From NCBI RefSeq assembly GCF_030656345.1, contig NZ_JAUSNR010000023.1, positions 62,001 through 126,000 on the forward strand: a stretch of DNA of 64,000 nt, in the 5' to 3' direction. Both the position numbers and the translations under genes were made by a program. Shown here in pieces: positions 17,111 through 26,696 of the stretch. The notes under the pieces were generated by a model. That model was not told the origin of the DNA, searched no databases, and saw only the letters and a program-made list of their open reading frames with translations. Positions within the stretch are counted from its first letter, which is position 1; the number at the start of each line of letters is the position of its first letter. This stretch comes from Pseudotabrizicola sp. Lineage in GTDB: Bacteria > Pseudomonadota > Alphaproteobacteria > Rhodobacterales > Rhodobacteraceae.

Positions 17111-17755
17111 TCAGGCCTGACGCTTGCGACGGCGCAGCGCCGCCAGACCGCCCAGAGCGCCGATCAGCAGGAAGCCACCAGCCGGCAGCGGTACCACAGA
17201 CGGAGCAGGCGTGCCGTAGACTGCAAGGCTTGCCGATGTCAGTTTGAAATTGTCTGCACCAAGCGTCTCTTCGGAAAACCAGAAAGTAAGCGTGCCTGTC
17301 AGCAGTGACGTCGCGAATGCGTTGATCCAGCCGGTATCGGTTGCTGCGGAAAGGGTGAAGGTCTGCGGGGAATTTGGATCACGCAGAACCGCAAAGTAGT
17401 CGTCAAACGACGCGCCGCTGTTCGACCCCTGAACGCGCACACGCCATGTCTCGGCAAGGCCGAACAGACCATTCGGTCCGGCACCACTGAACGCAAGCGT
17501 CAGCGCCAGGCTTTCAACCGTGGCACCGATCTGCAGGGCGGAAAAGTTGAAGCTGTCGAAAAAACGCCCCGAGCTCTGGTCGGAGACGGTCACATAGTTG
17601 CCCGACAAAGCGTCAGTGCCGCCAGGGTTCACATTGCCGGGGTTCGATCCGTAATTGTGGGTAAAGCTGCCCAGCTGGACAGTAGCGGCAGACGCAGGCG
17701 ACAGCAGGGCTGCACATAGTGCAACGGCAACGCCGAAGGATGACAGAACGCGCAT
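17111..17755 (-). CDS. Secreted VPLPA-CTERM sorting domain protein
   Basis: 214 residues. An N-terminal signal peptide (about residues 1-23, ending PASA) is followed by a Ser/Thr/Gly/Asn-rich beta body with no Cys. The C-terminus has the full sorting tripartite: VPLPAGG, a hydrophobic helix (FLLIGALGGLAAL) and RRRKRQA. This is the VPLPA variant of PEP-CTERM signals, expected to be processed by an exosortase at the inner membrane before display or secretion. No exosortase gene is in the window. The body resembles generic surface/exopolysaccharide-associated proteins, and I assign no ligand. It has its own strong terminator. Confidence 0.85.
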   Translation of the reverse strand: MRVLSSFGVAVALCAALLSPASAATVQLGSFTHNYGSNPGNVNPGGTDALSGNYVTVSDQSSGRFFDSFNFSALQIGATVESLALTLAFSGAGPNGLFGLAETWRVRVQGSNSGASFDDYFAVLRDPNSPQTFTLSAATDTGWINAFATSLLTGTLTFWFSEETLGADNFKLTSASLAVYGTPAPSVVPLPAGGFLLIGALGGLAALRRRKRQA

Positions 17756-17968
17756 AGGTATTCCTTTATTTGGTCGGTAGCAGAGCGGGGCAACACGGAA
17801 CTGTGTTCACCCCTTTGTTACCCGCCAAATCCGCGGTCACAAAATTTTACCGATTATTGTCCCGTGTCAGGCGCCACTAAGGGCTGACAGCGCGTGTCGT
17901 CGTGCCCCGGTGGACAAAGCCAGCTGTCCGACCGTTTCAAAGGGCGGCATTCCGAGCGCGAGGCGGCT

Positions 17969-18922
17969 TCAGACTGATTCGCGTAAAATGCGCGGCACTT
18001 TGAATTCCACGTTTTCCTGCGCGGTTTCCACCAGCTCTACCGTGGTGGCAAAGCGGGCGCGGAAGGCGTCGATCACCTCGTTCACCAGCACCTCGGGCGC
18101 GCTTGCCCCGGCGGTGATGCCGACCGAAGCGATGCCTTCCAGCGCCCGCCAGTCGATATCGGTCGCCCGCTGGATCAGCTGCGAATAGGCGCAGCCCGCA
18201 GCCGACCCCACTTCAACCAGCCGCCGGGAGTTCGATGAATTCGGCGCCCCGATCACCAGCAGTGCATCAATGCGCGGCGCAATCGCCTTGACTGCCATCT
18301 GGCGGTTGGTGGTGGCGTAGCAGATATCTTCATGCGCGGGCGCATGGATCGCGGGAAACCGCGCCTTCAGCGCCGCCGCGATATCTGCCGTGTCATCGAC
18401 CGACAGCGTGGTCTGGGTGATAAAGGCCAGCTTTGCCGGATCGCGCACGCACAACCCCGCCACATCGGCGACGGTTTCCACCAGCAGCACCTCGCCTTCC
18501 GGCAGTTGCCCCATGGTGCCCACGGTTTCGGGGTGCCCGGCATGGCCGATCATGATCATCTGCAACCCGGCCTCATGATGCCGCGCGGCCTCGTTGTGTA
18601 CTTTGGTCACCAGCGGGCAGGTGGCATCCACCGCGATCATCTCGCGCCGCGCAGCCTCTGCCGGGACGGCTTTGGGCACCCCATGGGCCGAAAACACCAC
18701 CGGGCGATCGGGCGGGCAGTCGTCGAGTTCCTCGACAAACACAGCACCTTGGGCACGCAAGGCATCGACCACGAATTTGTTGTGCACGATCTCGTGCCGC
18801 ACATAGACCGGCGCGCCCCATTTGATCAGCGCCAGTTCGACAATCTTGATCGCCCGGTCCACCCCGGCGCAAAACCCGCGCGGAGCGGCAAGATAAAGAT
18901 GCAGGGGCGGCAGATCGGTCAT
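17969..18922 (-). CDS. ispH: 4-hydroxy-3-methylbut-2-enyl diphosphate reductase
   Basis: 317 residues. The three iron-sulfur cluster Cys are in [13 protein letters not shown] (Cys18), [11 protein letters not shown] and [10 protein letters not shown]. The conserved His-Pro-Glu motif ([14 protein letters not shown]) holds the proton-donating Glu, and [10 protein letters not shown] binds diphosphate. It performs the last step of the MEP pathway, giving IPP and DMAPP using ferredoxin/flavodoxin electrons. I start at the ATG giving [12 protein letters not shown]; the open frame extends 51 bases further upstream without family similarity. In many alphaproteobacteria ispH sits next to rnhA; here other genes separate them. 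Confidence 0.96.
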   Translation of the reverse strand: MTDLPPLHLYLAAPRGFCAGVDRAIKIVELALIKWGAPVYVRHEIVHNKFVVDALRAQGAVFVEELDDCPPDRPVVFSAHGVPKAVPAEAARREMIAVDATCPLVTKVHNEAARHHEAGLQMIMIGHAGHPETVGTMGQLPEGEVLLVETVADVAGLCVRDPAKLAFITQTTLSVDDTADIAAALKARFPAIHAPAHEDICYATTNRQMAVKAIAPRIDALLVIGAPNSSNSRRLVEVGSAAGCAYSQLIQRATDIDWRALEGIASVGITAGASAPEVLVNEVIDAFRARFATTVELVETAQENVEFKVPRILRESV

Positions 18923-18996
18923 GGCGGGCCTTTTGGCGTCAGGGTCCCCCAGAGGTAAGGCGAACCGGCCCACAGGTCCAGCCCTCGCCGTGGGCT

Positions 18997-19434
18997 TTAC
19001 CCCCAGATCCCCAGCCCGATCAGCGCCACCACGGCGTAACGCGCGGTCTTGGCAATCGCCACCAGCGCCAGAAAGCGGGGCAGGGGCACCCGCAACGCCC
19101 CCGACAACGCCACGATGAAATCACCCCCCGGTGCCCAGCTGAGCAACAGCGCCCAGACGCCCCAGCGCCCGAACCAGCGCTCGGCCCGCGCCTGCCGCTC
19201 TGGCGTCAGCCCCAGCCAGCGCGCCCCCCGCGCCCCGCCCAGACCCCGGCCCAAGGCATAGGTGATGCAAGACCCAAGGATATTGCCGACCGAGGCCACC
19301 CCCACCAGCGCCACAACCGGCAGCGTGCCCTGCGCCATCAGCGCCAGAAACACCACTTCGGACTGGAAGGGGATAGGAGTCGCCGCCAGCAAAGCCGCCA
19401 CGAACAGCCCAAGCAGGGAGGTGCCGGTCAGCAC
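18997..19434 (-). CDS. YqaA/DedA-family (SNARE-associated, VTT domain) membrane protein
   Basis: 145 residues with about four helices. The [17 protein letters not shown] opening, the [18 protein letters not shown] loop and the C-terminal [21 protein letters not shown] re-entrant segment are hallmarks of the small YqaA branch of the DedA superfamily. Family members are implicated in lipid flipping and envelope homeostasis; this small subfamily is not characterised. It lies 74 bases upstream of ispH on the same strand, so co-transcription is possible. Function beyond family level cannot be given. Confidence 0.82.
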   Translation of the reverse strand: MLTGTSLLGLFVAALLAATPIPFQSEVVFLALMAQGTLPVVALVGVASVGNILGSCITYALGRGLGGARGARWLGLTPERQARAERWFGRWGVWALLLSWAPGGDFIVALSGALRVPLPRFLALVAIAKTARYAVVALIGLGIWG

Positions 19435-19530
19435 CGCTTGTCACCCGGTCGCATGATATGAAACACCCCCGTCATCCCGCCCCACCTAGGGCGGTCACGC
19501 GCCAAGGTCCAGCGGGTCACACCGTCGCAA

Positions 19531-20289
19531 TCAGGCCCCGGTCTCTGCCCGGAACCGTGCGGCCCAGGTCCGGCTGACCGCATCCGCCAGTTTCGCGGTC
19601 GGCAGCGCAATTCCATCGGAAAGCGACCGCTCCAGCCCCAAAGCCTCCAGCACCCCGGCCAGCACCACAAGCGGTGCGCGCGACAGATCATCATAGCTGA
19701 TCCGGTGCGGCACCACGCCTTCGCGTGCAAACCATGCAGCCCATGCGGCATCATCGGCGAACATCTCGGCAACATGGCGGGCGATGGCACCGGCATCATA
19801 AACCTGCTCCTGTGGGGGAGACAGGCGTTCGAGTTCTGTGCCATCCGGTGCCCGGTGCCACAGGCCGGACTGCTCGGCCTTCAGACGGGAGACCGCCTGA
19901 TCAATCTTGTCGGGTCGTGTCAGGTGAACATACAGGATCTTGCCGAAAGCGGTCTCCAGCCGGGCGGTGTCAGTCGGCAACCCCGGATGCAGTTCGGCCA
20001 GCTTTTGCAGGAAGAAATCCACGCTGTGCCGCTGCAGGCGCAGGCCGAACAGCCCGGTATCGCCGGTGCCACTGGCCCGTGCGGCGTCGAATGCTGCCAC
20101 CAGCTGGGCATATTCAGTCGGAAAAAGGGTCGCGGACAGGCCGTGATCTTCCAGCCAGGCCGCGACCGAGGGTTCGTGAAAATGCGAATCCGGCAGGCCA
20201 GCCTTGCCTGTCGCCTGCAGCAACCGGCACAGAAATGTGCTGCCGCTTCTGGGGCTGGTGCAGATGATCAACGCCTGATACCGCGACAT
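19531..20289 (-). CDS. Stf0-type sulfotransferase
   Basis: 252 residues. The 5-prime-phosphosulfate loop is ICTSPRSGSTFLCRLL (residues 9-24) and the 3-prime-phosphate motif is HLTRPDKIDQAVSRLKA (about 123-139), both as in the Stf0 (trehalose/LPS sulfotransferase, NodH-like) family. It would transfer sulfate from PAPS to a hydroxyl of a carbohydrate or lipid. The acceptor is unknown; no glycan cluster is nearby. It appears to be a single-gene unit, with the NYN gene upstream on the same strand after a terminator. Confidence 0.88.
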   Translation of the reverse strand: MSRYQALIICTSPRSGSTFLCRLLQATGKAGLPDSHFHEPSVAAWLEDHGLSATLFPTEYAQLVAAFDAARASGTGDTGLFGLRLQRHSVDFFLQKLAELHPGLPTDTARLETAFGKILYVHLTRPDKIDQAVSRLKAEQSGLWHRAPDGTELERLSPPQEQVYDAGAIARHVAEMFADDAAWAAWFAREGVVPHRISYDDLSRAPLVVLAGVLEALGLERSLSDGIALPTAKLADAVSRTWAARFRAETGA

Positions 20290-20334
20290 ACACCTTTGCC
20301 CATATTGTTGTGCCCAAGGGCGGCAGTCTACGGC

Positions 20335-20357
20335 AAAACGGGGCGCTTTCGCGCCCC
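20335..20357 (-). terminator. Intrinsic terminator of the NYN-domain gene
   Basis: A 7-bp GC stem (GGGGCGC, 4-nt loop, GCGCCCC) lies directly after the stop at 20363 and is followed by GTTTT on the minus strand. It separates the NYN gene from the downstream sulfotransferase. Confidence 0.7.
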
Positions 20358-20362
20358 ATCTT

Positions 20363-20941
20363 TTATTTCACCATTTCGCCCGCATCCTCACGCTCGCCCA
20401 TCGGGCGTGGTTCGCGCGGCGGGCGGCCGATCACATCGCGCAGCTCTTCCAGTTCGATGAAATTGTCGCACTGACGGCGCAGCTCGTCAGCGATCATCGG
20501 CGGCTGGCTGCGGATGGTCGACACAACCGACACGCGCACGCCCTGACGTTGCAGACTCTCGATCAGTGGCCGGAAATCCCCATCACCGGAAAACAGAACG
20601 ATATGATCCACACGCGGCGCAAGTTCCATGGCATCGACGGCCAGTTCGATATCCATGTTCCCCTTGACCTTCCGCCGGCCCTGGCTGTCAGTATATTCCT
20701 TGGCCGGTTTGGTCACCATGGTAAAGCCGTTGTAATGCAGCCAGTCCACCAGCGGGCGGATCGGCGAATACTCGTCATTTTCAAGCAATGCGGTGTAGTA
20801 AAACGCCCGCAACAATTTGCCCCGGCGCATGAATTCCTGCCGCAGAAGCTTGTAGTCGATATCAAACCCCAACGCTTTGGCCGCTGCGTAAAGGTTTGAT
20901 CCGTCAATGAACAGCGCAAGCCGTTCGTCCTTGTAAAACAT
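20363..20941 (-). CDS. LabA-like NYN domain protein (DUF88), putative RNase
   Basis: 192 residues. The NYN/PIN-like acidic residues are in LALFIDGSNLYAAAKALG, GNMDIELAVDAMEL and IVLFSGDGDFRPLIESL, the set thought to bind a metal in this family. The C-terminal tail (PPREPRPMGEREDAGEMVK) is polar and probably disordered. Members are predicted metal-dependent ribonucleases. The ATG chosen gives MFYKDERLALFID, with a good site just upstream; the longer frame is unsupported. It is divergent from folK with 172 bases between. The RNA substrate is unknown. Confidence 0.88.
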   Translation of the reverse strand: MFYKDERLALFIDGSNLYAAAKALGFDIDYKLLRQEFMRRGKLLRAFYYTALLENDEYSPIRPLVDWLHYNGFTMVTKPAKEYTDSQGRRKVKGNMDIELAVDAMELAPRVDHIVLFSGDGDFRPLIESLQRQGVRVSVVSTIRSQPPMIADELRRQCDNFIELEELRDVIGRPPREPRPMGEREDAGEMVK

Positions 20942-21113
20942 TGAGTTGTCCCCTCGAAAATCTTGTCCCCGTCGCGCCAATATGTGAGTGGTCGGTCGGT
21001 AAGTGTGTGAGTGATAATCTGGTGATCGAAATCAGCGCTGTATAAGGACAGGTTCTGATATCAGGCCGGAACACCCTGCCGCAAGCTGGTCTATACGAAA
21101 GTGTAACACTATC

Positions 21114-21689
21114 ATGCAGAACAGAATGCAAGCTCTGGTTGCGCTCGGCGCCAATCTGCCTTTTGACGCGGCCTCGCCTGACCAGATCATCACGGATGCA
21201 TTAAATTGCCTTGGCAATTCTTGGTATAAAGTTAGGCGCAAAAGCCGCCTGTTCAAGACGCCTGCCTATCCAAAAGGCTCCGGTCCCGACTATGTGAACG
21301 CAGCCGCCGTGCTGGATATTGCGTCCGATTCCGACCCGCAGGCGGTTTTGCGCCACCTGCATGACATTGAGGCGCGGTTTGGCCGCCGACGCGACACCCG
21401 CTGGGGCACGCGCACGCTGGATATCGACCTGCTGGCAGTCGGTGGTCTTGTCGCGCCCGATCCCGCCACGCAGACCCGGTGGCGCAACCTGCCGCCTGCC
21501 GATCAGGCGCGCCTGACGCCGGATCAGCTGATCCTGCCGCATCCGCGCCTGCAGGACCGCGCCTTTGTGCTGGTGCCGCTGGCCGAAGTTGCCCCCGATT
21601 GGGTTCACCCTCTGTTGCAGCGCAGTGTCCTGCAGATGCTGGATGCGCTTTCCTCCGCAGATCGCGCCGAAGTCCGGGCAATCGTCTGA
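21114..21689 (+). CDS. folK: 2-amino-4-hydroxy-6-hydroxymethyldihydropteridine pyrophosphokinase
   Basis: 191 residues. The HPPK signature appears as RWGTRTLDIDLL (about residues 94-105), with the metal-binding Asp pair, preceded by SRLFKTPAYPKGSGPDYVNAA. HPPK passes pyrophosphate from ATP to the pterin alcohol in folate synthesis. folB and folP, its usual partners, are not in the window. A second in-frame ATG at 21126 would give MQALVALGAN, closer to the usual N-terminus, so the start may be 12 bases later. rpoZ follows 92 bases downstream. Confidence 0.93.
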   Translation: MQNRMQALVALGANLPFDAASPDQIITDALNCLGNSWYKVRRKSRLFKTPAYPKGSGPDYVNAAAVLDIASDSDPQAVLRHLHDIEARFGRRRDTRWGTRTLDIDLLAVGGLVAPDPATQTRWRNLPPADQARLTPDQLILPHPRLQDRAFVLVPLAEVAPDWVHPLLQRSVLQMLDALSSADRAEVRAIV

Positions 21690-21781
21690 TTCCGGGCCCC
21701 GTCTGATTCCGGGGTTGTCAAGGCCCGGCATCACGCGTAAGTACACCCTTTCCATGCCCCCAAGACCTACTGGAGTCGTCC

Positions 21782-22135
21782 ATGGCCCGCGTGACGGTTG
21801 AAGACTGCGTTGACAAGGTTCCGAACCGGTTCGAACTGGTGATGCTCGCCGCCCATCGGGCGCGCGAAATCCAGTCCGGCTCGCCTCTGACCATTGATCG
21901 CGACAATGACAAGAACCCGGTCGTCGCCCTGCGCGAGATCGCCGATGAAACCCAGTCGGCAGAATCGCTGCGCGAACGGATGATCGAAAGCCATCAGACC
22001 CAGATTGAGGTTGATGAGCCGGAAGATGATCAGATGGCACTGCTGATGTCGGGCGAGATTGACCGCCCGATGCAGGACGACATGTCCGAAGAAAAGCTGC
22101 TGCGCGCCCTGATGGAAGCTCAAGGCGAACTCTAG
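21782..22135 (+). CDS. rpoZ: RNA polymerase omega subunit
   Basis: 117 residues. The N-terminal [22 protein letters not shown] and AAHRAREI segments are the conserved omega fold that clamps the beta-prime C-terminus. The acidic C-terminal half ([12 protein letters not shown] and onward) is the usual alphaproteobacterial extension. It is followed after 28 bases by the rsh gene, the conserved rpoZ-spoT arrangement, which ties an RNA polymerase subunit that helps sense ppGpp in E. coli to the ppGpp enzyme. Confidence 0.96.
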   Translation: MARVTVEDCVDKVPNRFELVMLAAHRAREIQSGSPLTIDRDNDKNPVVALREIADETQSAESLRERMIESHQTQIEVDEPEDDQMALLMSGEIDRPMQDDMSEEKLLRALMEAQGEL

Positions 22136-22163
22136 AACCGGGGGGAACCCCGTTTCAGGGGCG

Positions 22164-24284
22164 ATGATGATCGACGTAGAAGACCTCATCGCCCTTGTCC
22201 GGAACTACAATCCGCGCACCAATGCCGATCTGATCCGCCGCGCCTATGCCTACGGCATGGCCATGCACGAAGGTCAGATGCGAAAATCGGGTGAACCCTA
22301 TTTCACCCATCCCGTCGCCGTTGCGGCCATCCTGACTGAACAGCGGCTGGATGATGCGACTATCGTGACGGCGCTGCTGCACGACACCATCGAAGACACC
22401 AAATCCACCTATACCGAGGTTGAACGTCAGTTCGGCCAGGAAGTGGCCGAACTGGTCGATGGCGTCACCAAGCTGACCAACCTGCAACTGTCCTCCACCG
22501 AAACCCAGCAGGCGGAGAACTTCCGCAAGCTGTTCATGGCGATGTCCAAGGATCTGCGGGTCATTCTGGTCAAATTGGCCGACCGTCTGCACAACATGCG
22601 CACGATCAAAAGCATGAACGTGGAAAAGCAGGCGCAGAAGGCCCGCGAGACCATGGAAATCTATGCGCCGCTGGCCGGGCGCATGGGCATGCAATGGATG
22701 CGTGAAGAGCTGGAGGATCTGTCCTTCAAGGTTCTGAATCCCGATGCCCGCAACTCCATCATCCGCCGCTTTCTGACCCTGCAACGTGAAGCGGGCGATG
22801 TGGTCCACAAGATCACCGCAGATATCCGGTTCGAGCTGGAAAAGGTGGAACTGGAGGCGACGGTTTATGGTCGCGCCAAGAAGCCCTATTCGATCTGGCG
22901 CAAGATGCAGGAAAAGGATCTGGCGTTTTCGCGCCTGTCCGACATCTACGGTTTCCGTATCATCTGCGCGTCCGTGGCCGACTGCTACCGCATCCTTGGG
23001 GTGATCCATCAACGCTGGCGGTCGGTGCCGGGCCGGTTCAAGGATTACATCAGCCAGCCCAAATCCAACGGCTACCGTTCGATCCACACCACCGTTTCCG
23101 GCCGCGACGGCAAGCGGGTCGAGGTGCAGATCCGCACCCGCGAAATGCACGAGGTGGCAGAGGCCGGGGTCGCCGCGCACTGGGCCTACCGCGAAGGCGT
23201 GCGCGCCCAGAACCCGTTTGCCATTGATCCCGGCAAATGGATCGCGTCGATGACCGAACGCTTTGATGAAGGCGATCACGACGAGTTTCTGGAACACGTC
23301 AAGATGGAGATGTATTCCGATCAGGTGTTCTGCTTCACGCCCAAGGGTGATGTGGTGCAACTGCCGCGCGGGGCCACGCCGCTGGATTACGCCTATTCCA
23401 TCCACACCCGCATCGGCAATTCCTGCGTCTCGGCCAAGGTTGACGGCATCCGCGTGCCGCTGTGGACCCGGCTGAAAAACGGCCAGTCGGTCGAGATTAT
23501 CACCGCCGAAGGCCAGCGCCCGCAATCCAGCTGGATCGACATCGTGACCACCGGCCGCGCCAAGGCCGCGATCCGCAAATCGCTGCGCGAAGAGGACAAG
23601 GGCCGCTTTATCAAACTGGGGCAGGAACTTGCCCGCGCGGCCTTTGATCATGTTGGCAAGAAGGCATCGGAAAAGGCGCTGCGTACCGCCGCCAAAATGC
23701 TGGGCCTGTCGGATCAGGAAGATCTGCTGGCCCGGCTCGGCTCTGCCGAACTGACCGCGCGCCGCGTGGTCGAAACGCTGTACCCGGAACTGGCCCGCGC
23801 CGATCTGGAGGTGGTGGATGCCACCCGCCCGGTGCTGGGCCTGTCCGATGATCAGGCCTTCCGCCGCGCGCCCTGCTGCCAGCCGGTGCCGGGCGAACGC
23901 ATCGTCGGCATCACCTATCGCGGCAAGGGCGTGGTCGCGCACGCCATCGATTGCCCCGCGCTGGAAGAGTTCGAGGAACAGACCGACCGCTGGGTCGATC
24001 TGGCCTGGCACTCCGGACGCCATGCTGCAGTGCATACTGTGACAATGGAAATGACCATTGCAAACGATGCCGGCGTTTTGGGTCGCATTTGCACCTTGAT
24101 CGGCGAGCAGCGCGCCAATATCTCTGACCTGAGGTTTACAGACCGCAAGCCGGACTTTTATCGTCTGATTGTCGATGTAGACCTTCGCGATGTCGAACAT
24201 CTGCATATGGTGATGACGGCGCTTGAGGCGGAAACCGATGTCGCCCAGGTGTCGCGCAATCGCGATAAAACCCGCAAGCCATAG
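22164..24284 (+). CDS. spoT: Bifunctional (p)ppGpp synthetase/hydrolase (RelA/SpoT homologue)
   Basis: 706 residues, the single long Rsh of alphaproteobacteria. Order of domains: HD hydrolase (FTHPVAVAAIL and LLHDTIED, residues about 45-80), synthetase (RFKDYISQPKSNGYRSIHTTV near 290-311), TGS (VFCFTPKGDVVQLPRGATPLDYAY near 385-410), helical/zinc-finger-like segment (APCCQPVPGERIVG), and a C-terminal ACT domain. It makes ppGpp on starvation and hydrolyses it otherwise. Both active sites look intact. Tandem ATG codons leave the start uncertain by one residue. Confidence 0.97.
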   Translation: MMIDVEDLIALVRNYNPRTNADLIRRAYAYGMAMHEGQMRKSGEPYFTHPVAVAAILTEQRLDDATIVTALLHDTIEDTKSTYTEVERQFGQEVAELVDGVTKLTNLQLSSTETQQAENFRKLFMAMSKDLRVILVKLADRLHNMRTIKSMNVEKQAQKARETMEIYAPLAGRMGMQWMREELEDLSFKVLNPDARNSIIRRFLTLQREAGDVVHKITADIRFELEKVELEATVYGRAKKPYSIWRKMQEKDLAFSRLSDIYGFRIICASVADCYRILGVIHQRWRSVPGRFKDYISQPKSNGYRSIHTTVSGRDGKRVEVQIRTREMHEVAEAGVAAHWAYREGVRAQNPFAIDPGKWIASMTERFDEGDHDEFLEHVKMEMYSDQVFCFTPKGDVVQLPRGATPLDYAYSIHTRIGNSCVSAKVDGIRVPLWTRLKNGQSVEIITAEGQRPQSSWIDIVTTGRAKAAIRKSLREEDKGRFIKLGQELARAAFDHVGKKASEKALRTAAKMLGLSDQEDLLARLGSAELTARRVVETLYPELARADLEVVDATRPVLGLSDDQAFRRAPCCQPVPGERIVGITYRGKGVVAHAIDCPALEEFEEQTDRWVDLAWHSGRHAAVHTVTMEMTIANDAGVLGRICTLIGEQRANISDLRFTDRKPDFYRLIVDVDLRDVEHLHMVMTALEAETDVAQVSRNRDKTRKP

Positions 24285-24327
24285 CGCATCCGCGCAGGCA
24301 GGGCACGACAGGGAAGGGGACTGAACG

Positions 24328-25005
24328 GTGGTGTTTCGTCGCCGCAACAAACGGTCATGGCCGGAACGGCTCAAGGCGCTGGTCTATCCGCAAGGCGGAT
24401 GGCTGCGTGCGGGCTACTATGTCTGGCACCGTCTGACCCGGCTGCCCGATCCACCGCACCGGATTGCGCGCGGCATCTTTGCCGGCGTGTTCATCTCGTT
24501 CACCCCGCTGTTTGGGCTGCATTTCTTTGCTTCGGCTCTGCTGGCGTTTCTGATGCGTGGCAATATCATCGCGTCGATCTTCGCCACCTTCTTCGGCAAC
24601 CCGATCACCTTTCCGATCATCGCCGTGACCTCGGTGCAGCTGGGGCACTGGATACTGGATACCGGGGTGGATGCCGTGCCCGCCCGCCTGATTCTGACCG
24701 CCTTTACCAGTGCGGGGGGCGAGATCTGGTCGAACATCCTTGCCACCTTTACCGGCGACCCGGCGCAATGGGGCAAGTTGCGCCATTTCTACTACGGTCT
24801 GTTCAAACCTTACCTTGTCGGCGGCATCCTGCCCGGACTGCTTGCGGCGACGGTGTGTTATTACATCAGCCTGCCGGTCATTCTGGGCTATCAGAAGCTG
24901 CGGCAGAAAAAGCGGCGTGAGCGGGCGGAAAACCTGCGCGAACGCGCCGCCGCCCGGCTGCGCGCCCGGCAGTCGGCCGATGACGGCGCATCGGGTGGCA
25001 CCTGA
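24328..25005 (+). CDS. DUF2062 membrane protein (first copy)
   Basis: 225 residues starting at a GTG (GTG-GTG-TTT). An N-terminal basic region leads to PDPPHRIARGIFAGVFISFTPLFG, then RGNIIASIFATFFGNPITFP, the DUF2062 signatures; three to four membrane helices, ending in a very Arg/Lys-rich tail. Function is unknown; the fold is shared with putative glycosyltransferase-associated membrane proteins. It follows rsh by 43 bases and is followed by a clear paralogue, so this is a tandem duplication conserved within the spoT-pdxJ interval. Confidence 0.82.
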   Translation: MVFRRRNKRSWPERLKALVYPQGGWLRAGYYVWHRLTRLPDPPHRIARGIFAGVFISFTPLFGLHFFASALLAFLMRGNIIASIFATFFGNPITFPIIAVTSVQLGHWILDTGVDAVPARLILTAFTSAGGEIWSNILATFTGDPAQWGKLRHFYYGLFKPYLVGGILPGLLAATVCYYISLPVILGYQKLRQKKRRERAENLRERAAARLRARQSADDGASGGT

Positions 25006-25169
25006 CCCCGCCATGACCCACCGCACAGCACCCGGCTACGGTCACGAAACCCTGTCAATGGCTGGACATTTCTGACGTGCCAGTCACATCGAGTTCATGT
25101 ATTGCGGCTTTTGTCAGGCCAGATGCTGCACCGCCCCGCGGCGCGGCAGTGGTTTAAGCGAGGAAGAAC

Positions 25170-25886
25170 GTGGTTTTCAAAAGGCGCGACCGGCGCGGCT
25201 GGCTGGCTTGGGTGCGGGAGATGTTCTACCCGACCGGGGGTTTCCGCCGTGCGACCCAATACGTCATCCACCGCATGCGCCGCCTGCCTGACCGCCCGCA
25301 CCGCATCGCGCGCGGCGTGTTCGCGGGCAGCCTGATCGGGTTTCTGCCGCTGCCGGGTCTGCAGTTCCTGGGGGCCTGGGGGCTGGCCTGGGCCATGCGG
25401 GGCAATGTGCTGGCCGCCTTGCTGGCCACCTTCAACTCTAACCCGATCACCACACCGTTCTTCGCGGTAGGCGCGATTTCACTGGGCCACTGGATGCTGG
25501 GCATCGACACGCCGCTGACCGCTGAAGCCATCGGCGATGGCTTTGGACGCGCGGGCACCGAGATCTGGCACAATTTTCTGGCCATCTTTGGCCCCGAGCA
25601 CATGCATTGGGACGGGCTGGCGCAGTTCTGGTCCGATATCTACCTGCCCTATTTCATCGGGGCGCTGGGGCCGGGCATCCTGCTCAGCCTGATCTGCTAT
25701 TACATCACCATCCCGCTGGTCGAGGCGTATCAAAAGGCCCGCGTCGCCAAGTTCAAGGAACGCAGCGACAAGCGGCTGGCTTTGCGCGAACGGCTGGCAG
25801 CCCTCGCCCTGCGCGGCGCGGATGCGGCAAAAGACCCTGTACCGGGCACAAAACAAGGGGATGACGACACCCCGCCCGCAGCCTAA
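25170..25886 (+). CDS. DUF2062 membrane protein (second copy)
   Basis: 238 residues, GTG start preceded by GAGGAAGAAC. It is paralogous to the preceding protein over its whole length (MVFKRRDRRGW, PDRPHRIARGVFAGSLIGFLP, RGNVLAALLATFNSNPITTP), but differs in a Phe/Leu-rich first helix and in the acidic rather than basic end of the tail. Three to four membrane helices. Function unknown. It lies 28 bases before pdxJ, and co-transcription with it is probable. Divergence between the two copies suggests they form a heteromeric pair or act on different substrates (inference). Confidence 0.82.
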   Translation: MVFKRRDRRGWLAWVREMFYPTGGFRRATQYVIHRMRRLPDRPHRIARGVFAGSLIGFLPLPGLQFLGAWGLAWAMRGNVLAALLATFNSNPITTPFFAVGAISLGHWMLGIDTPLTAEAIGDGFGRAGTEIWHNFLAIFGPEHMHWDGLAQFWSDIYLPYFIGALGPGILLSLICYYITIPLVEAYQKARVAKFKERSDKRLALRERLAALALRGADAAKDPVPGTKQGDDDTPPAA

Positions 25887-25914
25887 CCTCTGACCAAATG
25901 ACAGGAGGCGCCCC

Positions 25915-26667
25915 ATGACACAGACCGGCAAACTCAGGCTCGGGATCAACATCGACCACGTGGCCACCCTGCGCAACGCCCGCGGCGCGGCATGGCCAGA
26001 CCCGCTGCGCGCGGCCCTGCTGGCGCAGGCCGCGGGGGCCGATGGCATCACCGCCCACCTGCGCGAAGACCGCCGCCACATCCGCGACGCCGATATGGCC
26101 GCGCTGAAAGCGGGCATCAGCATTCCGCTGAACTTTGAATGCGGGGCCACCGATGAGATGCAGGCGATCTGCCTTGCGACCAGGCCCCACGCCATCTGCC
26201 TGGTGCCCGAACGGCGCGAAGAGCGCACGACCGAAGGCGGGCTGGACGTCGCGGGGGACGAATCCCGCCTTGCCACCTTTATCACCCCGCTGCGCGGCGC
26301 AGGCGCAAGGGTCAGCATGTTCATCGGCCATGATCTGCGCCAGATCGAAGCTTCGGCCCGCATCGGGGCTGCAGTGGTGGAACTGCACACCGGGCTGTAT
26401 TCCGATCTGCACGCCGAAGGTCGCGATGATGAGGCCGAAGCCGAACTGAATGCGCTGCGGCAAGGGGCGGCGCTGGCCCATTCCCTTGGACTTGAGGTGC
26501 ATGCCGGCCATGGCCTGACCTTCGCCAATGTCACCCCCGTCGCCGCCATCCCGCAGGTGGTGGAGCTGAACATCGGCCATTTCCTGATCGGCGAGGCGGT
26601 GTTCACCGGCCTTGGCCCGGCCATCGCGGAAATGCGTCGGTTGATGGATGCGGCGCGGGGGCTGTAG
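25915..26667 (+). CDS. pdxJ: Pyridoxine 5'-phosphate synthase
   Basis: 250 residues, a TIM barrel. Conserved active-site motifs are [15 protein letters not shown] (residues about 10-24), [21 protein letters not shown] and VHAGHGLTF near the C-terminus, plus the phosphate loop [13 protein letters not shown]. It condenses 1-deoxyxylulose 5-phosphate with 3-amino-2-oxopropyl phosphate to pyridoxine 5-phosphate. A good AGGAGG-type site precedes the ATG. It is in the widespread pdxJ-acpS-lepB-rnc-era-recO block, with one small secreted protein gene inserted before acpS. Confidence 0.97.
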   Translation: MTQTGKLRLGINIDHVATLRNARGAAWPDPLRAALLAQAAGADGITAHLREDRRHIRDADMAALKAGISIPLNFECGATDEMQAICLATRPHAICLVPERREERTTEGGLDVAGDESRLATFITPLRGAGARVSMFIGHDLRQIEASARIGAAVVELHTGLYSDLHAEGRDDEAEAELNALRQGAALAHSLGLEVHAGHGLTFANVTPVAAIPQVVELNIGHFLIGEAVFTGLGPAIAEMRRLMDAARGL

Positions 26668-26696
26668 GCGTGGTGCCGGTGGCAGAGGGTGACAAG

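Noticed and set aside
22155-24374. 739-codon open frame antisense to the rsh gene, and a 770-codon one antisense to parC (49247-51559)
   Set aside because: Both are mirror images of codon bias in conserved genes; no start site, domain or conserved motif seen.
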